Positions 42,217 to 49,803 of a stretch of DNA of 64,000 nucleotides are shown here, piece after piece. Each line of letters begins with the position of its first letter. The stretch's first letter is position 1. The notes beneath the pieces are model-generated. The model did no database searches. It was given only the letters and a program-made list of their open reading frames with translations, and was not told where the DNA came from. Origin of the DNA: CAWCVR01 sp963799105 (lineage in GTDB: Bacteria; Acidobacteriota; Terriglobia; Bryobacterales; Bryobacteraceae); contig CAWCVR010000015.1 of assembly GCA_963799105.1 (NCBI GenBank), positions 186,001-250,000 of the forward strand, in the 5' to 3' direction. The translations under genes and the position numbers were made by a program.

Positions 42217-42579
42217 TCACTTCTGGATACTCTCGCAGCGGCCACGCAGTTCTTGCGCGGCGCGGTGCCAGTCTTCTTCCGGCGATCCCTCCGGACAGCC
42301 TCTGGCTTGCCACAGCGCATGAGCCAGGACCGCTATGTCCTCGTGCCCGAACATCGCGATGCCGTGTTCGTTCAAAAGGCTCCGGTGCGCCTGCTCGGTA
42401 TGCTGGTGAGCCTCTTGGGAGTGCTCCAGAGCACGCCTGGTGCGCTCCTGCCCGGTTTCGTGATCCTGTTTCTCGTGGGCTTCGGCGGCGCTACGGTGGG
42501 CGTGCGCGGCGGCGTCGTGCAACTCGGCGGCCCGTTGATGATTTTCGTAATGCGATCCGTGGTTGTAACGAGTAGACAT
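42217..42579 (-). CDS. His-rich helical protein with C-terminal DUF2934
   Basis: A 120-residue protein. Residues 1-75 are a His/Ala/Glu-rich helical region (RAAELHDAAAHAHRSAAEAH, EHSQEAHQHTEQAHRSLLNE). Residues 78-115 (EDIAVLAHALWQARGCPEGS, PEEDWHRAAQELR) match DUF2934, a short domain common in stress-linked proteobacterial and acidobacterial loci. The helical region is homologous to the whole of the preceding 65-residue protein, so the two arose by duplication. The start follows that gene's stop immediately. Confidence 0.7.
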   Translation of the reverse strand: MSTRYNHGSHYENHQRAAELHDAAAHAHRSAAEAHEKQDHETGQERTRRALEHSQEAHQHTEQAHRSLLNEHGIAMFGHEDIAVLAHALWQARGCPEGSPEEDWHRAAQELRGRCESIQK

Positions 42580-42777
42580 TTAGAGACTCACTATCTCCCC
42601 TGACTTGCAGTGGGCTTCCTTCGCGAGTTTGTACGCGTGATCGGAGTACTCCAACGCCCGCTCCGAATGCCAGGTTGCCGTGGAGCAATCCCCTTTTTCG
42701 TTATGCTCCGCGGCAGTGCGATGGGACTGCGCCGCCAGTTCGTGCAGCTCGGCGGCTTTCCGGTGTTCTTCGTGCAT
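42580..42777 (-). CDS. Small His-rich helical protein
   Basis: A 65-residue protein with the pattern HRKAAELHELAAQSHRTAAE and HNEKGDCSTATWHSERALEY, SDHAYKLAKEAH: a two-helix amphipathic hairpin, with no signal peptide. It matches the N-terminal half of the next protein. ATG 42777 has a strong GGAGGA upstream and is preferred over 42810. First gene of the four-gene operon ending with DUF2950. Histidines spaced every 3-4 residues could bind metal, but this is not shown. Confidence 0.7.
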   Translation of the reverse strand: MHEEHRKAAELHELAAQSHRTAAEHNEKGDCSTATWHSERALEYSDHAYKLAKEAHCKSGEIVSL

Positions 42778-42938
42778 GGGCGTTCCTCCCGTGGAAACGT
42801 AGGCAACCACTTCCCATTTGCACGATTCGGGCCAATCCGTCGCTTGTGGCCCCGCGCCGGCCCAGCCTCGATAATCGGGTAATCCGGCGGCCGATTCGGC
42901 CGCAACCGCGCCCGGACCGTTTGGCGCCGCTTTGCCGG

Positions 42939-42999
42939 CCGGCCTCCAAGGTGCGAACTTTGCCTTCGCACTGGCAGATTTTGCACCTTGGAAGGCCGG
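42939..42999. terminator. Long hairpin between vapBC and the His-rich operon
   Basis: Arms 42939-42954 (CCGGCCTCCAAGGTGC) and 42983-42999 pair with a single bulged base over 28 loop bases. It lies downstream of vapC on the minus strand and ahead of the His-rich operon. No T-run follows, so termination is uncertain; it may instead be a dispersed repeat. Confidence 0.4.
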
Positions 43000-43038
43000 G
43001 CGTCATACATGCGCCCTACACCGGGGCGTACCCGCAAC

Positions 43039-43464
43039 CTATGGCGTGGTCACGCGTTTGGCGATTTCCGGCCCCAGGCGTTTGAAGTGCTTCACGTTCC
43101 AGGTGTAGATCGTTTTGGCGCCGGCCTTGAGCGCGCAGTGGGCCAGCACCGCGTCATAGATGCCGCCGCCGGTCACCGCGGCCGCCGCCGATGCTTCCAC
43201 GATCTCGAAGTATTCGGCTTCGGTCAGCGCGACAAGGCTGAGCCTGTCGCGGATGTTGCCAAGAAACAGCATGGCCTCGTCGGGCGTGGCACGGTTCTTT
43301 CCGGGCATGCCCGTCAGCGACGCATAGACCTCCGCCAGGCTGTGAGCGGCGCAACACGCCTCGTGTTTCCGGTAGCGAAGGAAGAGCTCGATGCTCGAAT
43401 CGTGGTGCTCGTGGTCGCCGTAAAACGCGGCCACCAGCACGGATGTATCCAGGAACGCCCTCAC
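43039..43464 (-). CDS. vapC: PIN-domain toxin, VapC type (second pair)
   Basis: A 141-residue PIN ribonuclease. MRAFLDTSVLVAAFYGDHEH holds the first acidic residue, AAHSLAEVYASLTGMPGK the Glu, and GGGIYDAVLAHCALKAGAKT plus IYTWNVKHFKRLGPEIAKRV the remaining sites. It differs in subfamily from the VapC at 10408. The GTG start overlaps the antitoxin stop (GTGA). Confidence 0.93.
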   Translation of the reverse strand: MRAFLDTSVLVAAFYGDHEHHDSSIELFLRYRKHEACCAAHSLAEVYASLTGMPGKNRATPDEAMLFLGNIRDRLSLVALTEAEYFEIVEASAAAAVTGGGIYDAVLAHCALKAGAKTIYTWNVKHFKRLGPEIAKRVTTP

Positions 43465-43736
43465 CGCGCATCCCCGCGATTGTTCCGGTCGCGCCGCCCG
43501 CGACTCTCGCGCAGCACCTCATCGGCGACCGCGGCGGGAAGAGCCTCTCCGGTCCGGAACACCCAGACTCCGCGTTCTTTCCGAAGCGGGGTAGAGGATC
43601 GCATGGGGCGCAGAGTGACGGTTTCGCCTTCGCATCCAAGCTCCAGTGTGTCGCCGGACTCCAGATGCAGTTCGTCGCGCAGCGTCTTGGGAATCACGAC
43701 GCGGCCTGTCCTGTCGATTGTCACGGTGGTCGTCAC
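43461..43736 (-). CDS. vapB: AbrB/MazE-type antitoxin (second pair)
   Basis: A 91-residue antitoxin. The swapped-hairpin core is TTVTIDRTGRVVIPKTLRDE, LHLESGDTLELGCEGETVTL. The basic C-terminus (DEVLRESRGRRDRNNRGDAR) binds the toxin. GTG at 43736 is preferred: GGAG stands 5 bases upstream, and two palindromes occupy the interval to the alternative ATG at 43778, which points to an operator rather than coding sequence. Overlaps vapC by 4 bases. Confidence 0.85.
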   Translation of the reverse strand: MTTTVTIDRTGRVVIPKTLRDELHLESGDTLELGCEGETVTLRPMRSSTPLRKERGVWVFRTGEALPAAVADEVLRESRGRRDRNNRGDAR

Positions 43737-43750
43737 GATGGCTCCATTGA

Positions 43751-43777
43751 ATGGGTTATTCCCATTGCCAAATGGCA
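43751..43777. promoter_or_regulatory. Adjacent palindromes at the second vapBC start, probable operator
   Basis: ATGGG-TTATT-CCCAT (43751-43765) abuts TGCCA-AA-TGGCA (43766-43777). Paired palindromes directly before an antitoxin gene fit autorepression by the antitoxin/toxin complex. Confidence 0.5.
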
Positions 43778-43778
43778 T

Positions 43779-44114
43779 TCTCTAAGACCATCATCGCATG
43801 GAAGCACGCCCGGCGCCCCGCACCGCCCCCGGCTACGGGTTAAGTGCGACATGGAAGTGGATTCGCTGGTGTGATGCGGGGCGGGTTGTCAACCTGCGGC
43901 GGGTTTGTAACCCGCCTGTTGGCGTTTGTACAAAGCCGGCATTGGGCCGATTGCGGGTGCCCCCTGGGCGGGGCCGCCGGTTGAAAACCTGCCCCACAAG
44001 GGCGCTGCGGGCCTTGCGCTCGCGTACGCTCGGATTCGAGCGGTTTTGCGGGCGAATCCCGCCTCTTCCCCCCCCCGGCCACCGCAGCGGAGCGTTTTCC
44101 CTCTCCCCGCCTGC
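43779..44114. repeat. Gene-free stretch with GGGTT/AACCC hairpin repeats
   Basis: Between vapBC and der. It holds several related GC-rich hairpins, such as GGCGGGTT-TGT-AACCCGCC (about 43900-43918) and CCGGTTGAAAACCTGCCCCACA (about 43978-43999). The latter is the same family as the hairpin at 63210-63238. No coding sequence is supported. Confidence 0.5.
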
Positions 44115-44120
44115 TATCAT
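44115..44120 (+). promoter_or_regulatory. Candidate -10 box (TATCAT) of der
   Basis: TATCAT ends 8 bases before the ATG at 44129. There is no ribosome-binding site in the short interval, so a leaderless transcript is plausible. Confidence 0.4.
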
Positions 44121-44128
44121 GGAACTTC

Positions 44129-45448
44129 ATGCCCCAAGCCCCACCCACGGTGGTCATTGTGGGCAGGCCCAACGTCGGAAAGTCCACCCTATTCAATCGG
44201 ATTACCGGACAGCGGCGCGCCATTGTCGGCGACGAGCCCGGCATTACGCGCGACCGCATTCATGGGCTTGCCGAACACGACGGCCGGCGCTTCGAGTTGA
44301 TCGACACCGGCGGCATCGTCGTCCACGACCAGGAGTATATCCCGGCGCAGATTCTCCACCAGGCGGAGGTGGCCTTCCGCGGCGCCGCCCACATCATCTT
44401 CCTGGTGGACGGCCGCGCCGAAATCACCGGCGCCGACCGCGACCTCGCCCAGATGCTCCAGCGCCTCGGCAAGCCGGTCTCGCTCGTCGTCAACAAGGCC
44501 GAAACCGCCTCCCAGCGCGAACTCTCCGGCGAGTTCTACGAACTGGGAATCGCCGACGTCTTCCCCATCTCGGCCGAGCACGGCACCGGCATCGATGCCC
44601 TCCTCGACCGCGTCACCGAAGGCATCCCCCGCGCCACCAGTGAAGAGGACGAAGCCGCCGCCGGCCTTCCCGAGGCCATCAAGGTGGCCATCATCGGCCG
44701 GCCCAACGTGGGCAAATCCACGCTCCTCAACGCCCTTACCGGACAGGACCGCGCCATCGTTTCCCCCATCGCCGGAACCACCCGCGACGCCGTGGACGAA
44801 ACCGTGACGCGCGATGGCGTGGACTACGTGTTCATCGATACGGCCGGCATCCGCCGCAAGAGCAAAACCACCGCCATGGCCGAGAAGTTGAGCGTGGTCA
44901 TGGCCCGCCGCAATATCCGCATGGCCAACGTGGTCCTGCTGCTGGTGGATGCCACCGAAGGCGGCGTGGGCCTGGACGCCACCATCGCCGGCTACGCCCA
45001 CGAAGGCGGCCGCGCCCTGATCGTCTGCGTCAACAAGTGGGACGAGGTGACCGGCCAGAAGGGCCAGAAGAAGAACGAATTCGAAGCCGAGTTCCGCGAC
45101 CAGTGCAAGTTCCTGGACTACGCTCCCATGGTCTTCCTCTCGGCCAAAACCGGCGCCGGCCTGGACAAGCTGTTCCCCTTGATCCGCCATGCCTTCGCCT
45201 CCTTCACGCAACGCATCTCCACGGGCGAGTTGAACCGCTTCGTGGAGCATCTGCACTTCGAGGAACGGAAGATTTTCTACATCACCCAGGCCGGCATCCG
45301 CCCCCCCGAGTTCGTGGTGTTCACCAGCCACGGCCCGGCGCTGCACTTCTCCCACGAACGCTACCTGATCAACCAGATCCGCCGGCAGTTCGGCTTCCGG
45401 GGGACGCCGGTCCTGTTGAAGACCCGCGCCAAAGGGTCCCGCCGATGA
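44129..45448 (+). CDS. der: Ribosome-associated GTPase Der (EngA)
   Basis: A 439-residue double GTPase for 50S assembly. First domain: G1 VGRPNVGKSTLFNR, G3 DTGG, G4 NKAE (normally NKID). Second: G1 IGRPNVGKSTLLNALTGQDR, G3 DTAGIRRKSKTTAM, G4 NKWD. The C-terminal KH-like domain starts near FTQRISTGELNRFVE and ends in VLLKTRAKGSRR. Length and order are as in the family. The start has TATCAT close upstream. Essential in most bacteria, and its frame is intact. Confidence 0.97.
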   Translation: MPQAPPTVVIVGRPNVGKSTLFNRITGQRRAIVGDEPGITRDRIHGLAEHDGRRFELIDTGGIVVHDQEYIPAQILHQAEVAFRGAAHIIFLVDGRAEITGADRDLAQMLQRLGKPVSLVVNKAETASQRELSGEFYELGIADVFPISAEHGTGIDALLDRVTEGIPRATSEEDEAAAGLPEAIKVAIIGRPNVGKSTLLNALTGQDRAIVSPIAGTTRDAVDETVTRDGVDYVFIDTAGIRRKSKTTAMAEKLSVVMARRNIRMANVVLLLVDATEGGVGLDATIAGYAHEGGRALIVCVNKWDEVTGQKGQKKNEFEAEFRDQCKFLDYAPMVFLSAKTGAGLDKLFPLIRHAFASFTQRISTGELNRFVEHLHFEERKIFYITQAGIRPPEFVVFTSHGPALHFSHERYLINQIRRQFGFRGTPVLLKTRAKGSRR

Positions 45449-45602
45449 GCCGGACCCAACGGTTTGTGGAAAACGCCGCCGGCGGGCCGTGCACCAGGGG
45501 CCGCGGAAGAAATCGCGGCGGCGTTTGCCTTTACACGGCACATCCTTATAGACTAGAGAGGCAGTACCATGAATTTTATATCTGATACAGGAGGGCGGCC
45601 AT

Positions 45603-46175
45603 ATGTGGAATAAACAGCGGAATGACGAACCGCCAAAGCCAATCATTCCCACGCCTCATGCCCCGATGGCGCCAAGTCCCGTCGAACCGAAGAAGGAGAC
45701 TGCACCCATGTCCAGCATGTCTGGTGGACGATTCGAGCCGGAACCCCGTGGCGGAATTGCCACGATCGGCAAGTCCGTTAAGGTTGTCGGCCAGATCTTC
45801 AGCAAGGAAGACCTGTACGTGGACGGCGACCTCGAGGGTTCGGTGGAAGCCTTGGAACATAAGCTGACGATCGGCCCCAACGGCACGGTCCACGCCGGAA
45901 TCAAGGCTCGCGAGGTTCTGGCGCTCGGAACCATTCACGGCAATGTGGAAGCCACCGAGAAGATCGAGATCCGCAAGGACGCCAAACTGGTCGGCGATAT
46001 CCGCACCGCGCGCATCATCATCGAGGACGGCGCGTACTTCAAGGGCAGCATCGATATCGTGAAACCCGAACCCGGAAAGCCTCCGCACAAGCCGCCGCAG
46101 CCCGCGCCTGCCGCAGCCACGGTGGCCGTCCCGGTAGCGGCTTCTCCGGGACCGGTTCCGGAAGGAAAGCGCTAA
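45603..46175 (+). CDS. Bactofilin (polymer-forming cytoskeletal protein)
   Basis: A 190-residue protein. The conserved bactofilin core is the repeated beta-helix GGIATIGKSVKVVGQIFSKE, DLYVDGDLEGSVEALEHKLT, IGPNGTVHAGIKAREVLALG, TIHGNVEATEKIEIRKDAKL and VGDIRTARIIIEDGAYFKGS. A proline-rich disordered N-terminus and a proline/alanine tail flank it. Bactofilins polymerise without nucleotide and help shape cells or anchor envelope machinery. ATG 45603 has CAGGAGGG upstream. A 14-codon leader frame (45569-45613), with its own AGAGG, overlaps the start. Confidence 0.92.
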   Translation: MWNKQRNDEPPKPIIPTPHAPMAPSPVEPKKETAPMSSMSGGRFEPEPRGGIATIGKSVKVVGQIFSKEDLYVDGDLEGSVEALEHKLTIGPNGTVHAGIKAREVLALGTIHGNVEATEKIEIRKDAKLVGDIRTARIIIEDGAYFKGSIDIVKPEPGKPPHKPPQPAPAAATVAVPVAASPGPVPEGKR

Positions 46176-46193
46176 CCCGCGGGTGCCCCAACG

Positions 46194-46901
46194 TTGCTGC
46201 CTGAAAAGCTGAGGAGCCTGTTGCGCGGTGTTCGGGGCACTCCGCCATCCTCGGGTTCGTCGCGGGGATCCGCTTCGCCGCGCCCTGGTGTCATGGCACG
46301 TTCTTCCGCCGATCAACCGATTGTCACGGTCCGCCCCAGCCGCGGTCTGGAGGAGTTCTTCAGCTACATCCGCGGCCAGTCCGGACTCCGCATCCTCGAT
46401 CTGGGCAGCGCCAACCAGCAAAACGTCACCTTCATCACCAACCTGGGTCACCGCCTGTACTCCGAGGATTTTCTGCGCATCCTGCACGAAGTTTTCGGCT
46501 CCGAGGACACCGTCGACCAGTCCAACCCCGGCCGCATCGAGTACTTCCTCAACCATGCGCTGGACTACGGCGAGGGGCAATTCGACGGCGTGCTGGTCTG
46601 GGACGTCCTGGAATACCTGACTCCCACGCTGCTGACGGCCGTGGTCGACAAGTTGCACGCCATCGTTCGCCCCAAAAGCTACCTGCTGTCGGTTTTCCAC
46701 TCCGACGACAAGCTCGACGCCGTGCCGCGCTACACCTTCCGCATTCAGGACCTGAGCCAACTGCAGGTGACGCAGCACGGGATGCGCCGCCCCGCCAGGC
46801 TCTTCAACAACCGCGGCCTGGAGAAGCTCTTCGTCCGGTTCGATTCGGTGAAGTTCTTCCTCACGCGCGACCGCCTGCGGGAAGTGATCGCCAAGACGTA
46901 G
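46194..46901 (+). CDS. Class I SAM-dependent methyltransferase-like protein
   Basis: A 235-residue protein. SGLRILDLGSANQQNVTFIT is the SAM-binding motif I (DLGSA), and FDGVLVWDVLEYLTPTLLTA fits motif IV and its helix. The rest (LLSVFHSDDKLDAVPRYTFR) continues the Rossmann sheet. The C-terminus (KLFVRFDSVKFFLTRDRLRE) is helical. The N-terminus is Ser/Pro-rich and starts at TTG 46194; an ATG at 46293 is an alternative. It follows bactofilin by 18 bases. Substrate unknown. Confidence 0.72.
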   Translation: MLPEKLRSLLRGVRGTPPSSGSSRGSASPRPGVMARSSADQPIVTVRPSRGLEEFFSYIRGQSGLRILDLGSANQQNVTFITNLGHRLYSEDFLRILHEVFGSEDTVDQSNPGRIEYFLNHALDYGEGQFDGVLVWDVLEYLTPTLLTAVVDKLHAIVRPKSYLLSVFHSDDKLDAVPRYTFRIQDLSQLQVTQHGMRRPARLFNNRGLEKLFVRFDSVKFFLTRDRLREVIAKT

Positions 46902-47028
46902 GTCTTCGACAGTGTGATTTGGCGCCATTGCCCGGCCGCTCGCTCACGCTCGCGGTTCCGGACAGAACCGCGAGCGTGAGCGAGCGGCCCGTGGCAAAGG
47001 AACAGTTTCTTGCTCTCATGGCGCTAGG
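46901..47028. repeat. Dispersed hairpin repeat R1, copy B (inverted)
   Basis: Same element as at 35852-35983, in reverse orientation, with a 25-bp perfect stem (46934-46958 and 46965-46989, loop CGGACA). It fills the gap between two convergent genes: the methyltransferase ends at 46901, and the first membrane paralog ends at 47024. Confidence 0.8.
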
Positions 47029-47689
47029 GGCGGCTGGGAGAACCCAGAACCTCGGATGCCTGCTGGTCCGCCTCCCCAAGATCGCTTTCCGTGGCCGCCG
47101 ATTCGAATTCGTACCGTTCGATGGCTTCGCCGAGGATATCTCGCGCCTTCCTGAGTTTGCGAGCCCCATACATAGCGCCGGCGAAGAGAAGCACGCCCGC
47201 GGCGGTGTCCTGCCAAGGCCGGAGCCATCGCCACTCCAAGTAGCCAACCGTCGTCAGGAGTGCCCACGCCAGCAGAGCCGGGCCAATCCACCGGCGGATT
47301 CTCACGCTGTAGCTGCGCCGCTTGCCGCAAATCCATGCCGGCGCGGTTCTGACTCGTTCGACGCGCAGCATTTCGCGCGCCCGCCGGTCCGCCTCGCTGA
47401 GCGCGGATTCGGTCAGGTCCGGGCTCGCCTCGTACCCTGCGATGGCGGCATTGAGAGCGTTGGCAGCGGCCCCGTATCGCCTGGCGCGCTTCTCGAGTTT
47501 AAAGTGGACCAGAGCCGCAGAACACACAAGGCACACACCCAGAGCTTCCTTCGGCCCGAGCCAGTACACCACCCACGTGCCCAAACAGCCTAGCCACAGA
47601 AGCGCCGTCGCGCACACCCACATCCAGCGTGCTCGCTGGTAGCCCTTCGCCCGATCCCGAATCCGCTGCGGAGCCGTTCGCGTTTCCGT
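47024..47689 (-). CDS. Tandem membrane protein family, copy 1 (ACG at the start position)
   Basis: A 221-residue protein and the last of four tandem paralogs. Each half carries a basic RTAP-x-W-I region, two membrane helices and a helix pair. Half 1: RTAPQRIRDRAKGYQRARWM, then ALNAAIAGYEASPDLTESAL and SEADRRAREML. Half 2: RTAPAWICGKRRSYSVRIRR, ARDILGEAIERYEFESAATE and SDLGEADQQASEVL. I do not recognise the family. AGGAGG precedes the codon aligned with the ATG of copies 2 and 3, but that codon is ACG (47689). Conventional calling would extend upstream to a TTG at 47746. Translation start therefore unresolved. Confidence 0.65.
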   Translation of the reverse strand, partial: TETRTAPQRIRDRAKGYQRARWMWVCATALLWLGCLGTWVVYWLGPKEALGVCLVCSAALVHFKLEKRARRYGAAANALNAAIAGYEASPDLTESALSEADRRAREMLRVERVRTAPAWICGKRRSYSVRIRRWIGPALLAWALLTTVGYLEWRWLRPWQDTAAGVLLFAGAMYGARKLRKARDILGEAIERYEFESAATESDLGEADQQASEVLGSPSRP

Positions 47690-47699
47690 AAGACGCCTC

Positions 47700-48380
47700 C
47701 TATCGGCCCGACAATACCTCGGATGCGCGCTGGCCGGCCTCGTCAAGAACGCTCTGCGTGGCCGCCGATTCGAATTCGTACCGGGCCATGGCTTCGCCCA
47801 GGATCTCTCGCGCCTTCATGAGTTTGAGGGTGCCGAACATGGCGCCAACCAGGGAGCCGATGAAAACCGCCAGCACAAAGGGAAACCCCCAAGGCCGGAG
47901 GAGCCATCGCCACCGCCAAGAGAGGGCCATGATCGGGAGCGCCCCCGCGAGCGGGACTGGGATGAGCCACGCGAGAATTCCCAGCGTGCATCGGCGCCGC
48001 TTGCTCCGGATCCCCGCCGGGGCGGTCCTGATTCGTTCCACATGCAGCGTCTCGCGGGCCAGCCGGTCCGCCTCGCCGAGGATGGACTCGCCCACCTCCG
48101 GGCTCCCTTCATACTGCGCGATGGCGGCGTTCAGAGCCTTGACTGCCCTCCCGTAACGCTGGACGCGCCGTTCGATCTTCAGAAACTCCAGGACGAGGTA
48201 CGCGCAGAAACACACGTACCCCACGACGAGCCACGGCGTGCCCTTTGGCATGAAGATGCTGACCAGGAATGCCACGCAGCAAAGCCACCCGAGCACCATC
48301 GCCCACGTCCACCTCCGGCGCGTGCGCCGGTAGCTGGCTTCCCTGTCCCGAATCCACTGCGGAGCCGTGCGCGTTTCCAT
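47700..48380 (-). CDS. Tandem membrane protein family, copy 2
   Basis: A 226-residue protein with ATG 48380 and AGGAGG 6 bases upstream. METRTAPQWIRDREASYRRT is the basic N-terminus. Membrane helices at about residues 25-65 and 150-185 are separated by KIERRVQRYGRAVKALNAAI, then AQYEGSPEVGESILGEADRL and ARETLHVERIRTAPAGIRSK. The end is KLMKAREILGEAMARYEFES then AATQSVLDEAGQRASEVLSG. The two halves repeat the same motif order. The TM-anchored helical repeat has no recognisable enzyme motif. Stop lies 10 bases before the start codon of copy 1. Confidence 0.75.
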   Translation of the reverse strand: METRTAPQWIRDREASYRRTRRRWTWAMVLGWLCCVAFLVSIFMPKGTPWLVVGYVCFCAYLVLEFLKIERRVQRYGRAVKALNAAIAQYEGSPEVGESILGEADRLARETLHVERIRTAPAGIRSKRRRCTLGILAWLIPVPLAGALPIMALSWRWRWLLRPWGFPFVLAVFIGSLVGAMFGTLKLMKAREILGEAMARYEFESAATQSVLDEAGQRASEVLSGR

Positions 48381-48400
48381 AGGACGCCTCCTGACCGAAG

Positions 48401-49102
48401 CTACGGCATGGGCTCGCCGCGTCCGCTCTTGCCGGACAAGACCTCGGATGCCCGCTGGCCGGCCTCGTCAAGAACGCTCTCCGTGGCCGCCGATTCGAAT
48501 TCGTACCGGGCCATGGCTTCGCCCAGGATATCTCGCGCCTTCATGAGCTTGCGGGTCCCGATCATGGCGCCAACCAGGAAGGCGACGAAAGCCGCCAGGA
48601 ACGCGGCGGCGTGCCAGGGCAGGACCCATGGCCACCGCAAGCGGGCGGCCGCGGCCGAGAGCGTCACGGCGAACATGGCGGGGCTGATCCACGCGAGGAT
48701 CTTCAACCGGCAGCCGAGCTGCCTGCTCCGAATCCATGCAGGCGCGGTTCTGATTCGTTTGATCCGCAGGATTTCACTTACCCGCTGGCTGGCCTCGTCA
48801 AGCATGGAGTCGGTCCGGTCCGGGCTCGCTTCGTACCGTACGATGGCGACATCCAGAGAGCGGGCCGCCGCCTCGCAGCGCCTGGCGCGCTTGTCGGGCC
48901 GCAGAAGCAGCAAGGACACAAACAGCGTGGGACAGATCAGCCCCAGGCCGTTCCACCAGGTGATGTCGGGGATGAGGCAGCAGCACATCGTACCCAACCA
49001 GCCCAGCCAACCCAGGACGTTGACACACAGCCACATCCCGCGCGCGCGCCTGCAGCGCTTTTCCCTAACCAAAATCCACTTCGGAGCCGTTCGCGTTTCC
49101 AT
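48401..49102 (-). CDS. Tandem membrane protein family, copy 3
   Basis: A 233-residue protein, ATG 49102 with AGGAGG upstream. METRTAPKWILVREKRCRRA, VAIVRYEASPDRTDSMLDEA, SQRVSEILRIKRIRTAPAWI and KARDILGEAMARYEFESAAT, ESVLDEAGQRASEVLSGKSG line up with copies 1, 2 and 4. The first half is the most diverged (cysteine-rich loop CCCLIPDITWWNG). Four predicted membrane helices. Its stop lies 20 bases before the ATG of copy 2. Confidence 0.75.
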   Translation of the reverse strand: METRTAPKWILVREKRCRRARGMWLCVNVLGWLGWLGTMCCCLIPDITWWNGLGLICPTLFVSLLLLRPDKRARRCEAAARSLDVAIVRYEASPDRTDSMLDEASQRVSEILRIKRIRTAPAWIRSRQLGCRLKILAWISPAMFAVTLSAAAARLRWPWVLPWHAAAFLAAFVAFLVGAMIGTRKLMKARDILGEAMARYEFESAATESVLDEAGQRASEVLSGKSGRGEPMP

Positions 49103-49115
49103 AAGACGCCTCCTG

Positions 49116-49793
49116 TCAGTTCAGCAAAACCTCGGATGCCCGCCGGTCCGCCTCCTCAAGATCGCTCTCCGCCGCCGCCGATTCGTATTCGTACCGTTCG
49201 ATGGCTTCGCTCAGGATACCTCTCGCACCCACGAGTTTGCGAGTCCCATACGTGGCGCCAACGAAGAGGAGAATGAAAGCCGCCACGACAAAGACAGCAT
49301 GCCAGGGCCGGAGGAGCCATCTCCACCCCAGGAGGAGCGCCACGGCCGGGAGCACCACTGGGAGCAGGGCCGGGCTTAGCCATCGGAGAATCCTCAACCT
49401 GTAGCCGCGCCGCTTGCTTCGGATCCACGCCGGAGCGGTTCTGATTCGTTTGACATGCAGAGCTTCGTACGCCCTCCGGTCCGCCTCGCCGAGCACCGAG
49501 TCGGGCACATCCGGGTCCCCTTCGAACCGCGCGATGGCGGCTTTGAGAGCGAAAAAGGCGATCTCGTAACGCTGCGCGCGCTTCTCGGGTTTCAGAAATC
49601 CCAAGGCAATCCAAGCCGCGAAGAACACGTACCCCAACGAGTTCCACAAGGTGGTGTGGGCAATCCAGAAGCTGGCCAACCAGGCGGCCGCGCATAGCAA
49701 CGCGAGAAGCCCCACGCCTCCCCAGCGCCGGCCTGCGCGCTTGTAGCGCCGCTCTTTGTCCCGAATCCACCGCGGAGCCGTTCGCGTTTCCGT
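49116..49793 (-). CDS. Tandem membrane protein family, copy 4 (ACG at the start position)
   Basis: A 225-residue protein, first of the four to be transcribed. From the codon aligned with ATG, which is ACG at 49793, it reads TETRTAPRWIRDKERRYKRA, then FFALKAAIARFEGDPDVPDS, VLGEADRRAYEALHVKRIRT, APAWIRSKRRGYRLRILRWL and KLVGARGILSEAIERYEYES then AAAESDLEEADRRASEVLLN. AGGAGG stands 6 bases before the ACG, immediately after the stop of the glycosyltransferase. A GTG further in (49715) could start a shorter form lacking the N-terminal RTAP region. The frame is open throughout. Confidence 0.65.
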   Translation of the reverse strand, partial: TETRTAPRWIRDKERRYKRAGRRWGGVGLLALLCAAAWLASFWIAHTTLWNSLGYVFFAAWIALGFLKPEKRAQRYEIAFFALKAAIARFEGDPDVPDSVLGEADRRAYEALHVKRIRTAPAWIRSKRRGYRLRILRWLSPALLPVVLPAVALLLGWRWLLRPWHAVFVVAAFILLFVGATYGTRKLVGARGILSEAIERYEYESAAAESDLEEADRRASEVLLN

Positions 49794-49803
49794 ACAGCGC
49801 CTC

